Part shown: positions 35,500 through 45,388 of the stretch, in pieces | How the letters are laid out: the number at the start of each line of letters is the position of its first letter | Numbering within the stretch: position 1 is the first letter of the stretch | DNA from: Sneathiella sp. P13V-1 | Lineage (GTDB): Bacteria; Pseudomonadota; Alphaproteobacteria; Sneathiellales; Sneathiellaceae | Direction of reading: 5' to 3' | Length of the DNA stretch: 64,000 nt | NCBI RefSeq assembly: GCF_015143595.1 | Contig: NZ_WYEU01000002.1 | Coordinates: forward strand, 1,116,001-1,180,000 | Notes under the pieces: model-generated | The model's database searches: none | What the model was told of the DNA's origin: nothing | The model's input: the letters and a program-made list of their open reading frames with translations, nothing else | Made by a program: the position numbers and the translations under genes

Positions 35500-36292
35500 C
35501 ACAAAACACTCCAAACCAGTTCCCTATCGGGGTGGTGGCTTTAATCCGCGCCAATCCAGATGGGTTGCGCCAGTTGTTTTTGCGTGTCTACTCACCTTTT
35601 GGGAAACAGGGTCCAGACTTGAATGGATCAGCCCCTTGATTCTGCCCGCACCTTCTTCTGCCTTTATAGCCTTTATGGATCTGGCAGAAAGTGGTGATTT
35701 GGGAAAACATATTAGCGCGTCATTGCAACGATTGATCATAGGCTGGTTTTTCGGAACCCTCCTTGGTGTCACATTTGGTGTCGCTGCAGGGCTTTTTACC
35801 CTTGCTCGCGGGGGGATCGTCCCCTTTGTAGCCGCGATCTTCCCGATCCCAAAAATTGCCCTTCTGCCGTTATTTATTATCTGGTTTGGGATCGGTGAAG
35901 AATCGAAGATCGCAACCATTCTGTTTGGTACGTTCTTTCCAACTGTGATTGCTGTTTACGGGGGCGTAGATAACGTTGACCGCGGCCTCATTCGGATGGG
36001 TCAGTCTTTTAATCTTAGCTGGTGGTCGATCGTCAGGAAGATCATCTTACCAGGTGCCCTGCCCGCCATGTTATCGGGTTTCAGGATTTCCGCCTCTATC
36101 GCCATTATTCTTCTGGTAGCCGCAGAAATGATTGGTGCTGAGTATGGTATTGGCGCCTATATTCTGCTTGCAGGTAACCTGATGGCTATGGATCAGTTAG
36201 TGGCTGGCGTGACCATGCTTTCCATTATGGGACTAACCGTCAGCTGGCTTATTGGGCGCGCAGAGAAGTATCTACTGAAATGGCGTGTATAA
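35492..36292 (+). CDS. ABC transporter permease (SsuC/TauC-like)
   Basis: Inner-membrane permease of 266 residues with about six transmembrane segments. The ATPase-contact loop is the typical SsuC-type sequence NVDRGLIRMGQSF...IVRKIILPGALPAMLSGFRI. It overlaps the end of the ATPase gene and completes the transporter. The substrate is unresolved, as for the receptor. The convergent SRPBCC gene ends 19 bases downstream. Confidence 0.92.
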   Translation: MPDTKHSKPVPYRGGGFNPRQSRWVAPVVFACLLTFWETGSRLEWISPLILPAPSSAFIAFMDLAESGDLGKHISASLQRLIIGWFFGTLLGVTFGVAAGLFTLARGGIVPFVAAIFPIPKIALLPLFIIWFGIGEESKIATILFGTFFPTVIAVYGGVDNVDRGLIRMGQSFNLSWWSIVRKIILPGALPAMLSGFRISASIAIILLVAAEMIGAEYGIGAYILLAGNLMAMDQLVAGVTMLSIMGLTVSWLIGRAEKYLLKWRV

Positions 36293-36311
36293 AACCCGCC
36301 ACCTCAAATAG

Positions 36312-36812
36312 TTATTGTCCAATTTTCATCTCTTCCAACAACTCATCTATAAGGGAATAACCTGCCCCCCAACCGCCTTTCATGCCTTCTTTCATTTGGG
36401 CAAAGCATTCTATTTCACCAGGTGTCGCATCCACCGGCACCTGAGACAAGGTTACAGATGTTTTGCCTTCTTTTTCGGCAAAAGTAACTGTTGTCAGAAG
36501 AATACGCGGCCAATTTGGCATCATGGGGTTTGCAGTCACGTTCCAGTTTTCATCCGCAGAACAATGATGCCAAACAAGTTTTTGTTCAGGCACTATTTCT
36601 TTGAAGATCACTTTTTGAAAGTTTGACCCATTTGGAAACTTCATTTCGTTCAGCCATTCCCCATCCGGCTGAAGATCGAATTTGTGGATAACAGTTTCCA
36701 GATTTGGGCCATACCATTTTGCCAAATACTCAGCTTCGGTCCACACTTTCCATACCAGCGAAACCGGAGCATCAAAATCCCGCGTAAAACTGAAAACAGG
36801 CAAGTCATTCAT
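36312..36812 (-). CDS. SRPBCC (AHSA1-like) domain protein
   Basis: START-like SRPBCC fold of 166 residues, with the conserved beginning FSFTRDFDAPVSLVWKVWTEAEYLAKWYGP and the ending GWGAGYSLIDELLEEM. Members of this AHSA1-like group are typically encoded beside ArsR regulators, as here, where the ArsR gene ends three bases upstream. They bind small hydrophobic ligands; no enzyme activity is established. Confidence 0.88.
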   Translation of the reverse strand: MNDLPVFSFTRDFDAPVSLVWKVWTEAEYLAKWYGPNLETVIHKFDLQPDGEWLNEMKFPNGSNFQKVIFKEIVPEQKLVWHHCSADENWNVTANPMMPNWPRILLTTVTFAEKEGKTSVTLSQVPVDATPGEIECFAQMKEGMKGGWGAGYSLIDELLEEMKIGQ

Positions 36813-36815
36813 AGT

Positions 36816-37178
36816 TTATTCCCCCTCATTTTGTTTCGAGTTCATTTGAATAAGCAGTTCATCAAGTTGGTCGAAACTGGTCCCCCATAACGGTCTGAAA
36901 TCTACAAGCCAGCCAACCGCAGTTTTCAAGTTCTCAGCCTTCAGTTTAGCGGGACGCCGCTGCTCGTCGATATTCCGCTCAACCAAACCTGCTTTTTCCA
37001 AGACTTTTAAATGTTTTGAAATAGCAGGCTGACTAATATCAAAAGGCTCCGCAATTTCGCTTACGGACGCTTCCCCGTTCATAAGACGAGTTAAAATTGC
37101 CCGCCTCGTTCCATCCGCCAGAGCATGAAATACAGCATCTAGATTTACAGATGCCTCTACATAACCATTTTGTTCCAT
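36816..37178 (-). CDS. ArsR-family regulator, SRPBCC-linked
   Basis: Winged-helix repressor of about 120 residues. The core DAVFHALADGTRRAILTRLM, SEIAEPFDISQPAISKHLKVLEKAGL and the wing ERNIDEQRR are clear. No cysteine metal-binding motif is present, so it is probably not a metal sensor. It is translated just ahead of the SRPBCC gene. Start is uncertain: ATG 37178 and ATG 37184 and a TTG at 37217 are all in frame, none with a good ribosome-binding site. A perfect 16-bp palindrome covers the two ATGs and probably serves as autoregulatory operator. Confidence 0.88.
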   Translation of the reverse strand: MEQNGYVEASVNLDAVFHALADGTRRAILTRLMNGEASVSEIAEPFDISQPAISKHLKVLEKAGLVERNIDEQRRPAKLKAENLKTAVGWLVDFRPLWGTSFDQLDELLIQMNSKQNEGE

Positions 37179-37192
37179 AACCATATGGTTAT
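37177..37192. promoter_or_regulatory. Palindromic operator over the arsR start codon
   Basis: ATAACCATATGGTTAT is a perfect 16-bp palindrome overlapping both candidate ATG starts of the ArsR gene. ArsR-family proteins bind such imperfect or perfect dyads to repress their own operon. Confidence 0.55.
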
Positions 37193-37217
37193 TATTAATT
37201 GAAAATTCAGTCAACAA

Positions 37218-37247
37218 ATAAAAAGGCCCTTCTAGTGAAGAGCCTTT
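37218..37247 (-). terminator. Intrinsic terminator of the acyl-CoA synthetase gene
   Basis: On the minus strand AAAGGCTCTTC pairs with GAAGGGCCTTT (one G-T wobble) across the loop ACTA, followed by TTATTTG. It lies 18 bases after the stop codon and just before the ArsR gene. Confidence 0.85.
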
Positions 37248-37264
37248 TCAAAGAAAGTCGCTGA

Positions 37265-39142
37265 TTAAATCCAGTCTATCTCGTGGTGGAATGTGTAGGC
37301 GCCAATTTTATGGTGGATTTCCTTTTCCAACTCTTCATTTTTCCCACCGCTGACTTTAAGGCGGGCGGTTAGGCCAAAGTTTGGATGGTTTTCCATTTCC
37401 ACATCGATATTGCCGCTACTATTTTCGAAATTCGCAAGCTCTAGCTTTACAACACGTTCTGTAGCCTCCATCCGCAAGGCGGGCTTAAATATTTTACCAA
37501 CACCTGTAAGCGGCATTTCATCGATGATGTTGATCTCAGCTGGGTTGCCGGCACGCTCAACAATGCGTTCTCTCGCAAATTCTTTCAGCTCATCTTCCGT
37601 TACAGACATGCCCGGTTTTAACTGAACATAAGCAATGGGCATCTCACCAGTGTAGTTATCAGGGCGACCGATAGCCGCTGCAAGTTCAACTGCTGGATGC
37701 TCATGTAAAGGCTCTTCAATCAAAGCAGGGTCAATGTTATGACCGCTTCGAATTATCAGGTCTTTGGCGCGACCGGTCAGCCAGATGTAACCATCTTTAT
37801 CAACACGCCCGAGGTCACCACTATTGATCCATCCGTCACTGGTAAAGGCTTTGGCATTGTGCTCTGATTGCACGTAACCCGGCATTACAGTCGTGCCTTT
37901 CATAACGATAACACCAATTTCGTCCACATCTGCATCACGCACAATATTGCCAGCATCATCAAGAATGACAGCTTTGACATCTACATAAGGTTGGCGCACA
38001 CCGATGGAACCAAATTTTGGCTCTGCATCACGTGGCATAAGGGTGGTGAATGACGTCACCTCTGTCATGCCATAGCCTTCAGCCATCATCACACCAGATT
38101 TTTTAGTGATTTCTTTCAAGACTTCAACCGGCGCGGCGGATCCGCCTGTTGCGCCAATACGCAAAGTACTGACATCCGCATCCCCAACAGGAATATTCAA
38201 AAGCGCCGATAGTACAGTCGGGACTGCTCCTAAGACAGTAATCGAAAACTTATCAACCAGATTCCAGTAGTTCCCTACGACAAGAGGATCCCTAAATCCA
38301 ATAGGGCTTGGTACCACAAGGGTAACGCCGATAAGTAATGGCACCATGCCAACGACAATTGATCCACTGATATGGAACAGTGGAAGGGCCCCGATCATGG
38401 TGTCCTTCTCGCTATATCCAAGAAGGAAACCCGTACCAGCCCTTTGCAGCAGTTGCATCCGGTTGGTATGCGGAGCCAATTTTGGAACCCCCGTTGTTCC
38501 TCCTGTGTGATAATATCCAACAATGTCATCCAGACTGCGGGCTGGCAGACCTTTTATCCTTTCAGATCGTTGAACTTCCATTGTTTGGGTAAATGGCTTG
38601 ATAAACTCGCCATCACATTCAGAACTTCCACCCAGCAGGATCACAGCTTTCAGCTCAGGAAGATGCCTAATGATATATTCAACTTTTTCCCAGATCTCTG
38701 CGCTAAGGGCACGTCCTGGGGCGACCAGAATACGGCTTTTGGCCGCTTGCATAATGCCAACAATATGTTCTGGCTCCAGCATCGGATTAACAGAATTGAT
38801 AATCCCAACACTTTCGGCCGCGAATAGGGTGTAATACGCCTCAGCAGTCAGGGGGAGGAGGTTTGTTACAGACTCATCTGGCGCCAAGCCAGCTTCCAAA
38901 AACATGTTGGCGGTCTGATGAATTTTACCCTTCAGTTCCCTAAAAGTAATGTGCTTCCCCTCTCCTAAGGGATCACCCATTGGCTGAATGATCAACGCAT
39001 CCTTTGTTGGAAACCTTTCTGCAGTTTCACAAAACGCATCATAAACAGTGTTGTTTCTCAGCCAGTTTTCCTCTGGAATTTCCTCGAACTTTTTGACGTC
39101 CTCAATTCCACGAAAGGGAATATCCAGTCGTTGTGAAGCCAT
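37265..39142 (-). CDS. AMP-dependent acyl-CoA synthetase
   Basis: Adenylate-forming ligase of 625 residues activating a carboxylic acid to its CoA thioester. The P-loop YYHTGGTTGVPKLAPHT near residue 212, the GYGMTE core, the SGDLGRVDKDGYIWLTGRAKDLI hinge and the catalytic Lys in PLTGVGKIFKPAL are present. The extra 60-residue C-terminus after the catalytic lysine is longer than usual FadD. It starts with a GGAGG ribosome-binding site. The substrate is unknown; a medium or long fatty acid is likely. Acts in fatty acid or xenobiotic degradation. Confidence 0.87.
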   Translation of the reverse strand: MASQRLDIPFRGIEDVKKFEEIPEENWLRNNTVYDAFCETAERFPTKDALIIQPMGDPLGEGKHITFRELKGKIHQTANMFLEAGLAPDESVTNLLPLTAEAYYTLFAAESVGIINSVNPMLEPEHIVGIMQAAKSRILVAPGRALSAEIWEKVEYIIRHLPELKAVILLGGSSECDGEFIKPFTQTMEVQRSERIKGLPARSLDDIVGYYHTGGTTGVPKLAPHTNRMQLLQRAGTGFLLGYSEKDTMIGALPLFHISGSIVVGMVPLLIGVTLVVPSPIGFRDPLVVGNYWNLVDKFSITVLGAVPTVLSALLNIPVGDADVSTLRIGATGGSAAPVEVLKEITKKSGVMMAEGYGMTEVTSFTTLMPRDAEPKFGSIGVRQPYVDVKAVILDDAGNIVRDADVDEIGVIVMKGTTVMPGYVQSEHNAKAFTSDGWINSGDLGRVDKDGYIWLTGRAKDLIIRSGHNIDPALIEEPLHEHPAVELAAAIGRPDNYTGEMPIAYVQLKPGMSVTEDELKEFARERIVERAGNPAEINIIDEMPLTGVGKIFKPALRMEATERVVKLELANFENSSGNIDVEMENHPNFGLTARLKVSGGKNEELEKEIHHKIGAYTFHHEIDWI

Positions 39143-39231
39143 TTTATCCTCCCCTAATTCTGCTGATTACCCCGTTTGTCTCAGTCGGGATTTTCTTTTT
39201 ATTATGAGGATAGAATAACAAGGATCAGATC

Positions 39232-39263
39232 AAAAAAAAGCCCGCATTGAAGTGCGGGCTTTT
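39232..39263. terminator. Intrinsic terminator after ssb
   Basis: AAAAGCCCGCA (39236-39246) pairs with TGCGGGCTTTT (39253-39263) with loop TTGAAG. On the minus strand it is followed by eight T, so it ends the ssb transcript. T-rich sequence also follows in the plus direction. Confidence 0.92.
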
Positions 39264-39285
39264 CTTTTGTTTTCTATACAAAATC

Positions 39286-39804
39286 CTAAAACGGGATATC
39301 GTCGTCGAAATCGCCGCCTGATGGGCCACCACCGAAACCGCCACCTTGACCGCCGCCGCCAAAGCCACCGCCCTGATTACCACCACCAAAACCGCCGCCC
39401 TGGTTATTGTTATTTCCGCCGCCGAAGCCGCCGCCCTGGCCACCACCTTGCCCCCCCGCACTGTCAAGCATGGTAAGGTTTGAATTGAAGCCCTGCAGAA
39501 CAATCTCGGTTGAGTATTTAGTAATGCCATCCTGTTCGTACTGACGGGTCTGAAGTTGCCCTTCCAGATAAACCTTGGATCCTTTACGCAGGTAGTTTTC
39601 TGCTACACGGCACAGGCCTTCGTTGAAGATAACAACACGATGCCACTCTGTTCTTTCTTTGCGTTCACCCGTTGCCCGGTCATTCCAGTTTTCAGATGTG
39701 GCAATTCTCAAATTACAGACAGGTTTCCCGTTCTGCATGTGCCGAACTTCCGGATCTGCCCCCAAATTACCAACCAGAATTACTTTATTGACGCTGCCTG
39801 CCAT
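39286..39804 (-). CDS. ssb: Single-stranded DNA-binding protein
   Basis: Tetrameric OB-fold protein covering single-stranded DNA in replication, repair and recombination. N-terminal OB domain about residues 1-110 ([37 protein letters not shown]). A Gly/Asn/Gln-rich linker of about 45 residues follows and the conserved acidic tail DDDIPF ends the protein. It is divergent from uvrA, an order common in alphaproteobacteria and often under LexA control. Confidence 0.97.
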   Translation of the reverse strand: MAGSVNKVILVGNLGADPEVRHMQNGKPVCNLRIATSENWNDRATGERKERTEWHRVVIFNEGLCRVAENYLRKGSKVYLEGQLQTRQYEQDGITKYSTEIVLQGFNSNLTMLDSAGGQGGGQGGGFGGGNNNNQGGGFGGGNQGGGFGGGGQGGGFGGGPSGGDFDDDIPF

Positions 39805-39901
39805 ATCTTTCGTGCTTTCAGTTTCTGAATAAACAAATTTTCGCCTACTTTACCTTGTGAAGGACAGACTGACCAGCCAAAATTGACCCGTTTGTAGCAT
39901 A

Positions 39902-39916
39902 GAACAAAATAGAAAC
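39902..39916. promoter_or_regulatory. Candidate LexA box between ssb and uvrA
   Basis: GAACAAAATAGAAAC fits the alphaproteobacterial SOS motif GAAC-N7-GAAC with one mismatch. It lies between the divergent ssb and uvrA genes, both classical SOS-controlled genes. Confidence 0.45.
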
Positions 39917-40000
39917 TTTTTTTAATGTAGAGACTGGAAATTTGCGCCGAACAAAGCTACATTCCCCGTCAAATAACATTAAACCCCAGGCTCATCCATC

Positions 40001-42922
40001 ATGCTTAAAGAAATCAGTATCCGCGGCGCAAGAGAACATAACCTGAAGAATGTGAACGTGGATATCCCACGGGACAAGCTGGTTGTGATTACCGGACTTT
40101 CAGGATCAGGTAAGTCGTCCCTCGCCTTTGATACGATATACGCTGAGGGTCAACGCCGGTATGTGGAAAGTCTCTCTGCATATGCACGTCAATTCCTTGA
40201 GATGATGCAAAAGCCGGATGTAGATCATATTGATGGTCTGAGCCCGGCAATTTCCATTGAGCAGAAAACCACATCGAAAAATCCGCGTTCTACGGTTGGT
40301 ACTGTTACTGAGATATACGATTACTTGCGACTGCTATACGCACGTATCGGTATTCCATACTCCCCTGCGACAGGGCTTCCTATTCAAAGCCAAACAGTGA
40401 GCCAGATGGTGGATCAGGTGATCGCGTTGGGTGAAGGAAAACGTCTATATTTGATGGCCCCAATTGTCCGGGGACGCAAAGGCGAATACCGCAAAGAATT
40501 TCTGGATCTTCGTAAAAAAGGTTTTCAACGTGTCAAGGTAGATGGAGAAATCTACGACATCGAAGACGTTCCAGAACTGGACAAGAAACTGAAACACCAC
40601 ATCGACGTTGTTGTAGACCGAGTTGTTATCGCAGAAGATATACAAAGCCGTCTTGCTGATTCCATTGAAACTGCGCTTGAACTTGCTGATGGGTTGTTTG
40701 TTGCGGAAGATGCAGACAGCAAGGAACGCAAGATGTTCTCTGCCAAGTTCGCTTGCCCGGAATCAGGCTTTACCATCGAAGAGATTGAACCACGTATTTT
40801 CTCCTTCAACAATCCTTATGGTGCATGTCCGGCATGTGGTGGTCTTGGAACAGAAATGATGTTTGATGCGGAACTTATTGTTCCGGATGTAACCCTATCC
40901 CTTCGCGAGGGTGCAATTGCCCCTTGGTCGAAATCTGCGACACCGGCCCCCTATTATATGCAAACGCTGGAAGCATTGGGTCGTCACTACGGATTTAACA
41001 CCACAACACCATGGGAAAAAATACCGGAGGAACACCAAGATAAAGTCCTCCACGGTACAGGTGATGAGAAAATTCAGATCACCTTTGATGATGGTATGCG
41101 TACCTTTAAAACAAACAAACCTTTTGAGGGTGTTATTCCGAATGTGGAACGTCGCTATCGCGAAACTGACAGTAGCTGGGTTCGCGAAGATCTCGAGAAG
41201 TATCAAGATAAAACCCATTGTAAGACCTGTAATGGCCATCGCCTCAAAACTGAGGCCCTTGCAATCAAGATTGATGGTTTGAATATTGGTGAGGTGGTTT
41301 CCAAATCCATTCTGGATGCACAGAAATGGTTTGATAATCTCAAGAGTACACTTTCATCCAAAGATCTTTCAATTGCTGAGCGAGTTCTAAAGGAGATTAA
41401 CGAACGCCTGGGGTTTCTGGTTGATGTGGGACTTGAGTATCTGACATTGTCCCGCAACTCGGGCACGCTATCTGGTGGTGAAAGTCAACGTATTCGCCTT
41501 GCCTCGCAAATTGGATCAGGTCTTACAGGTGTTCTCTACGTTCTGGATGAACCTTCTATTGGTTTGCATCAGCGGGATAATGCGCGACTATTGAAAACGC
41601 TCGTCAACCTTCGAGATCAAGGCAACACTGTGATTGTGGTTGAACATGATGAAGAAGCCATGACTATCGCAGACCATGTTATTGACATGGGGCCGCGCGC
41701 AGGCGCACTTGGTGGTCGTCTGATTGCACAAGGCACGCCTGAAGACATTATGAAGGTCGAGGAAAGTATCACCGGCAAATATTTGTCTGGAGAAATGGAA
41801 GTTCCTCTTCCTGAGAAACGCCGTAAAGTCATTGACGCCCGTCAGCTTCGTATTGTTGGTGCACGCCACAATAACCTCAAACGTGTTAATGTAAATGTTC
41901 CACTCGGCACATTCACTTGTGTTACTGGTGTATCTGGCGGTGGTAAATCTTCTTTGATTATTGAAACCCTCTACAAGGCGATTGCGAAAAAACTCAATAG
42001 AAATCGCAACCATCCGGGGCCACATGATCGTATCGAAGGCATTGAATGGCTTGATAAAATTGTTGATATTGACCAAAGTCCAATTGGCCGTACACCACGC
42101 TCAAACCCTGCCACTTATACCGGTGCCTTTACGCCAATTCGTGAGTGGTTCGCGGGTCTTCCAGAAGCCAAAGCCCGTGGATATAAATCCGGTCGTTTCT
42201 CTTTTAACGTAAAGGGGGGCCGCTGCGAAGCTTGTAAGGGTGATGGCGTTATTAAAATTGAAATGCACTTTCTGCCGGATGTTTATGTTCAATGTGATGT
42301 CTGTCAAGGTAAGCGCTATAACCGCGAAACTTTGGAAGTCACCTTTAAGGATAAAAGCATTTCCGACGTTCTGGATATGACCGTTGATGAGGCTGCTGAA
42401 TTCTTTAAAGCAGTTCCTGTTGTTCGCGAAAAGTTTGAAACGCTACAACAAGTGGGACTTGGCTACATACATGTGGGCCAACAGGCAACGACCTTGTCAG
42501 GCGGTGAAGCACAACGTGTAAAACTCGCCAAAGAGCTTTCAAGAAAAGCGACAGGCCGTACCCTCTATATTTTGGATGAGCCGACCACAGGTCTTCATTT
42601 CGAAGATGTCCGGAAATTGATGGAAGTGTTGCAAGCGCTCGTTAATGCCGGAAATAGCATTCTCGTCATTGAACATAATCTGGAAGTTATCAAGACAGCT
42701 GACTGGGTTATCGACATGGGACCAGATGGTGGCGATGCCGGTGGATATTTAGTGGCAGAAGGCACACCAGAGCAAGTCGCCGAGGTTGAAGCAAGCCACA
42801 CAGGACGTTATTTGAAAGAAATCCTTTCCAGACGCCCTGCTGTCCCTGTAGAAGATGGCAGCGATAAACCTGCCAAGAAAACAGGCAAAGCAAAAACTAC
42901 ACGGAAAAACAAAGTGGCCTAG
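40001..42922 (+). CDS. uvrA: Excinuclease ABC subunit A
   Basis: Damage-recognition ATPase of nucleotide excision repair, 973 residues. Two ABC modules: Walker [10 protein letters not shown] near residue 33 and GVSGGGKSS near 647; signatures LSGGESQR and LSGGEAQR. The second zinc finger (CEACKGDG...CDVCQG) is intact. In the first, the C-x2-C half reads CPESG with Ser for the second Cys, though the distal CPACGG is normal; as I recall alphaproteobacterial UvrAs, this substitution is common. The C-terminus is basic ([13 protein letters not shown]). The spacing to trmFO is 25 bases. Confidence 0.97.
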   Translation: MLKEISIRGAREHNLKNVNVDIPRDKLVVITGLSGSGKSSLAFDTIYAEGQRRYVESLSAYARQFLEMMQKPDVDHIDGLSPAISIEQKTTSKNPRSTVGTVTEIYDYLRLLYARIGIPYSPATGLPIQSQTVSQMVDQVIALGEGKRLYLMAPIVRGRKGEYRKEFLDLRKKGFQRVKVDGEIYDIEDVPELDKKLKHHIDVVVDRVVIAEDIQSRLADSIETALELADGLFVAEDADSKERKMFSAKFACPESGFTIEEIEPRIFSFNNPYGACPACGGLGTEMMFDAELIVPDVTLSLREGAIAPWSKSATPAPYYMQTLEALGRHYGFNTTTPWEKIPEEHQDKVLHGTGDEKIQITFDDGMRTFKTNKPFEGVIPNVERRYRETDSSWVREDLEKYQDKTHCKTCNGHRLKTEALAIKIDGLNIGEVVSKSILDAQKWFDNLKSTLSSKDLSIAERVLKEINERLGFLVDVGLEYLTLSRNSGTLSGGESQRIRLASQIGSGLTGVLYVLDEPSIGLHQRDNARLLKTLVNLRDQGNTVIVVEHDEEAMTIADHVIDMGPRAGALGGRLIAQGTPEDIMKVEESITGKYLSGEMEVPLPEKRRKVIDARQLRIVGARHNNLKRVNVNVPLGTFTCVTGVSGGGKSSLIIETLYKAIAKKLNRNRNHPGPHDRIEGIEWLDKIVDIDQSPIGRTPRSNPATYTGAFTPIREWFAGLPEAKARGYKSGRFSFNVKGGRCEACKGDGVIKIEMHFLPDVYVQCDVCQGKRYNRETLEVTFKDKSISDVLDMTVDEAAEFFKAVPVVREKFETLQQVGLGYIHVGQQATTLSGGEAQRVKLAKELSRKATGRTLYILDEPTTGLHFEDVRKLMEVLQALVNAGNSILVIEHNLEVIKTADWVIDMGPDGGDAGGYLVAEGTPEQVAEVEASHTGRYLKEILSRRPAVPVEDGSDKPAKKTGKAKTTRKNKVA

Positions 42923-42947
42923 TGGCCACCTCTGATTGGTAAAAGTT

Positions 42948-44288
42948 ATGACTGAGAAAACAGCTCCGGTTCACGTAATTGGTGGTGGCCTTGCAGGCAC
43001 CGAAGCCACATGGCAACTGGTATCAAAAGGCATCCCTGTCATTTTGCACGAAATGCGTCCTGAAAAGGGAACCGATGCCCATATCACCAATACATTGGCG
43101 GAACTGGTCTGCTCCAACTCTTTCCGATCAGATGACGCAGAAAATAATGCGGTCGGTCTCCTCCATAAGGAAATGAGAGAACTTGGATCTCTCATTATGG
43201 AGAGTGCAGATATTAACAAAGTGCCTGCGGGCGGTGCTCTTGCTGTCGATCGACATGAATTCTCCGGTTACATTCAGAACAAACTGGAAAACCACCCATT
43301 GGTTACCGTGGAGCGCGGTGAAATTGCGGGTCTTCCACCAGAAGAATGGGGTAATTGCCTGATTGCAACCGGTCCCCTCACCTCAACACCGCTTGCCGAA
43401 GCAATCCACAGTGCCACCGGTGCGGATGCCTTGTCTTTCTTTGATGCTATTGCACCCATTATTTACAAAGACAGCATTAATTTTGATATCGCCTGGTTTC
43501 AATCCCGTTACGACAAAGGTGAAGGCACAGACTATATCAACTGCCCTATGACAAAAGAGCAGTATGAAGAGTTCATTCAAGACCTTCTTGAGGGCGAAAA
43601 AACTGAATTTAAGGAATGGGAGAAAGACACTCCTTACTTTGACGGCTGCCTTCCCATTGAAGTTATGGCAGAACGTGGCCCGGAAACACTACGCTATGGC
43701 CCGATGAAGCCGGTTGGCCTCACTAACCCGCGGGATCCGGAGGTTAAACCACACGCGATCGTCCAATTGCGCCAGGACAACAAACTTGGAACGATCTACA
43801 ATATTGTCGGTTTTCAGACAAAACTGAAATATGCCGACCAAAAGCGTGTCTTCCAGAAAATTCCTGGGCTTGAAGGGGCAGAATTTGCGCGTCTCGGTGG
43901 TTTGCACCGCAATACCTTTATCAACAGCCCCGAAGTTCTGGATAACCAGCTTCGCCTAAAAAATCTCCCACGTCTGAGGTTTGCTGGTCAAATCACAGGA
44001 GTTGAAGGATATGTGGAAAGCACAGCTGTTGGACTAATGGCCGGCAGGTTAATGGCTGCCGAAGCTTTAGGAGAGAATTTCTCCATCCCTCCACAAACAA
44101 CTGCATTTGGTGCGCTGCTGGGTCACATTATGGGAGGGGCAGACGCCAAAACCTTCCAGCCGATGAACGTTAATTTCGGACTATTTCCACCATTAGAACA
44201 ACGAGTTAAGAAAAAAGAACGTAAACAGGCATACACAAAACGGGCCTTTACAGACTTTGAGATGTGGAAAGAAACTATTTCCGCCTAA
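42948..44288 (+). CDS. trmFO: Folate-dependent tRNA (uracil-5-)-methyltransferase TrmFO
   Basis: Methylates U54 in the T-loop of tRNAs using methylenetetrahydrofolate and FADH2, in lineages lacking TrmA. The FAD-binding [11 protein letters not shown] motif starts the protein, followed by [13 protein letters not shown] and [12 protein letters not shown] with the catalytic cysteine region. The ending segment GFQTKLKY...[14 protein letters not shown] is typical. ATG 42948 was chosen; a TTG at 42936 is in frame. It is downstream of uvrA on the same strand and probably co-transcribed. Confidence 0.95.
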   Translation: MTEKTAPVHVIGGGLAGTEATWQLVSKGIPVILHEMRPEKGTDAHITNTLAELVCSNSFRSDDAENNAVGLLHKEMRELGSLIMESADINKVPAGGALAVDRHEFSGYIQNKLENHPLVTVERGEIAGLPPEEWGNCLIATGPLTSTPLAEAIHSATGADALSFFDAIAPIIYKDSINFDIAWFQSRYDKGEGTDYINCPMTKEQYEEFIQDLLEGEKTEFKEWEKDTPYFDGCLPIEVMAERGPETLRYGPMKPVGLTNPRDPEVKPHAIVQLRQDNKLGTIYNIVGFQTKLKYADQKRVFQKIPGLEGAEFARLGGLHRNTFINSPEVLDNQLRLKNLPRLRFAGQITGVEGYVESTAVGLMAGRLMAAEALGENFSIPPQTTAFGALLGHIMGGADAKTFQPMNVNFGLFPPLEQRVKKKERKQAYTKRAFTDFEMWKETISA

Positions 44289-44415
44289 TTCTTAATTCAA
44301 AACGTGATCTGGTAACCATTTGAAAACCATATCCGGTTTATCTTGATTCACATATTGGGCTTTTGCAAAATAGCCTTGTAGATTTGGTATCGTTGAACAG
44401 AACCTCAGGACTTAT

Positions 44416-45384
44416 ATGTCTGAAGCAGAAGAAAAAAGCAGTGAAGCTGGAGAAAAATTAGATCCAAGCACTCACTTTGCGTTCGAGCACAAGATTTTCT
44501 CCGTCCCTGGCGCGCATTTTAAGCTCACCCACGGATCGCGTGAACCCGCGCTTTATGTCAAGCTGGGCGAAATTCAGGGTGCCGTACCCGTCTCTTCGAT
44601 ATGTAATGAATTTAACATCGACGAAGAAAGCAACGATGCCGAGCTTCTGCGCACCATCACGGGTTCACTTAAGTTCGTCAAAGAGATTCATCCTGGCGAC
44701 AGCATTCCTACAGAACTTTTGACCGGAGAAGCCTCCTGGACAATTGAAGAAGTGCACCGCATGGTCGCACGCGGACGTATTACGATGCAATTGGTTTCCT
44801 GGCTTTCAGGGTCAGAAGAAATCATCACAAATTCGGGTGAACTTGAAGCCATTGCATCAGATCCTGAAACAAAAGAAAAAGTACAATCTGCGTTCAAGGA
44901 AATTGCTAAAAAACTTGGAATTACCAAGGACGATGTTATCGAAAAAGTCGATGACATCATCCGCGAGCTCTCCTACATCGAAGCACTTAGAGATCACTAC
45001 AACCTGATCCGCAAAATCAACAGTAACATTGACACCCTCAAGGTAGTTTATCGTCGAGATCGAGGCATGATGGAAGATCTGAGCCGCATTCACGCCCTCA
45101 TTACGCCTGTCATACAGGCCTTTGACAGATCCTTTGACGAGGTTGACGCGCAGACTTGTGAAGTTCTGACGATCCTGAAAAATTTTGACCCAACCGTTGA
45201 ATTTGTTCGTCGTACTCGCGATGATCTACACCAGCGTTTTATGGTTTGGGATGAGATGGTCAAAGGGTGGAAAAACCTGATGCCAGAAGAAGGTCCTCAA
45301 GTGGAACGCCAACTGAAAGAAACGTATCGCTTCTTGGCTCAGAACTTTATGCAAGGCCAATCCTGGCGCCTTGGCAATATGTGA
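44416..45384 (+). CDS. Conserved protein of unknown function, helical
   Basis: A 322-residue soluble protein that I do not recognise. The first 20 residues are acidic and disordered. A middle part (about 20-110) has strands and the pattern ALYVKLGEIQGAVPVSSICNEFNI. From 140 onward it is helical and strongly charged (ETKEKVQSAFKEIAKKLG, KVDDIIRELSYIEALRDHY, RRDRGMMEDLSRIHALI). Four aromatic residues near the end (RFLAQNFMQGQSW) may form a conserved motif. It is convergent with the NDUFAF6-like gene, which ends five bases away. No signal peptide or membrane segment. Role unknown. Confidence 0.7.
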   Translation: MSEAEEKSSEAGEKLDPSTHFAFEHKIFSVPGAHFKLTHGSREPALYVKLGEIQGAVPVSSICNEFNIDEESNDAELLRTITGSLKFVKEIHPGDSIPTELLTGEASWTIEEVHRMVARGRITMQLVSWLSGSEEIITNSGELEAIASDPETKEKVQSAFKEIAKKLGITKDDVIEKVDDIIRELSYIEALRDHYNLIRKINSNIDTLKVVYRRDRGMMEDLSRIHALITPVIQAFDRSFDEVDAQTCEVLTILKNFDPTVEFVRRTRDDLHQRFMVWDEMVKGWKNLMPEEGPQVERQLKETYRFLAQNFMQGQSWRLGNM

Positions 45385-45388
45385 TCCA

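Noticed and set aside
39301-39470. GC-rich tandem repeat in ssb as a repeat element
   Set aside because: It encodes the Gly/Asn-rich linker of SSB, a normal low-complexity region of this protein.
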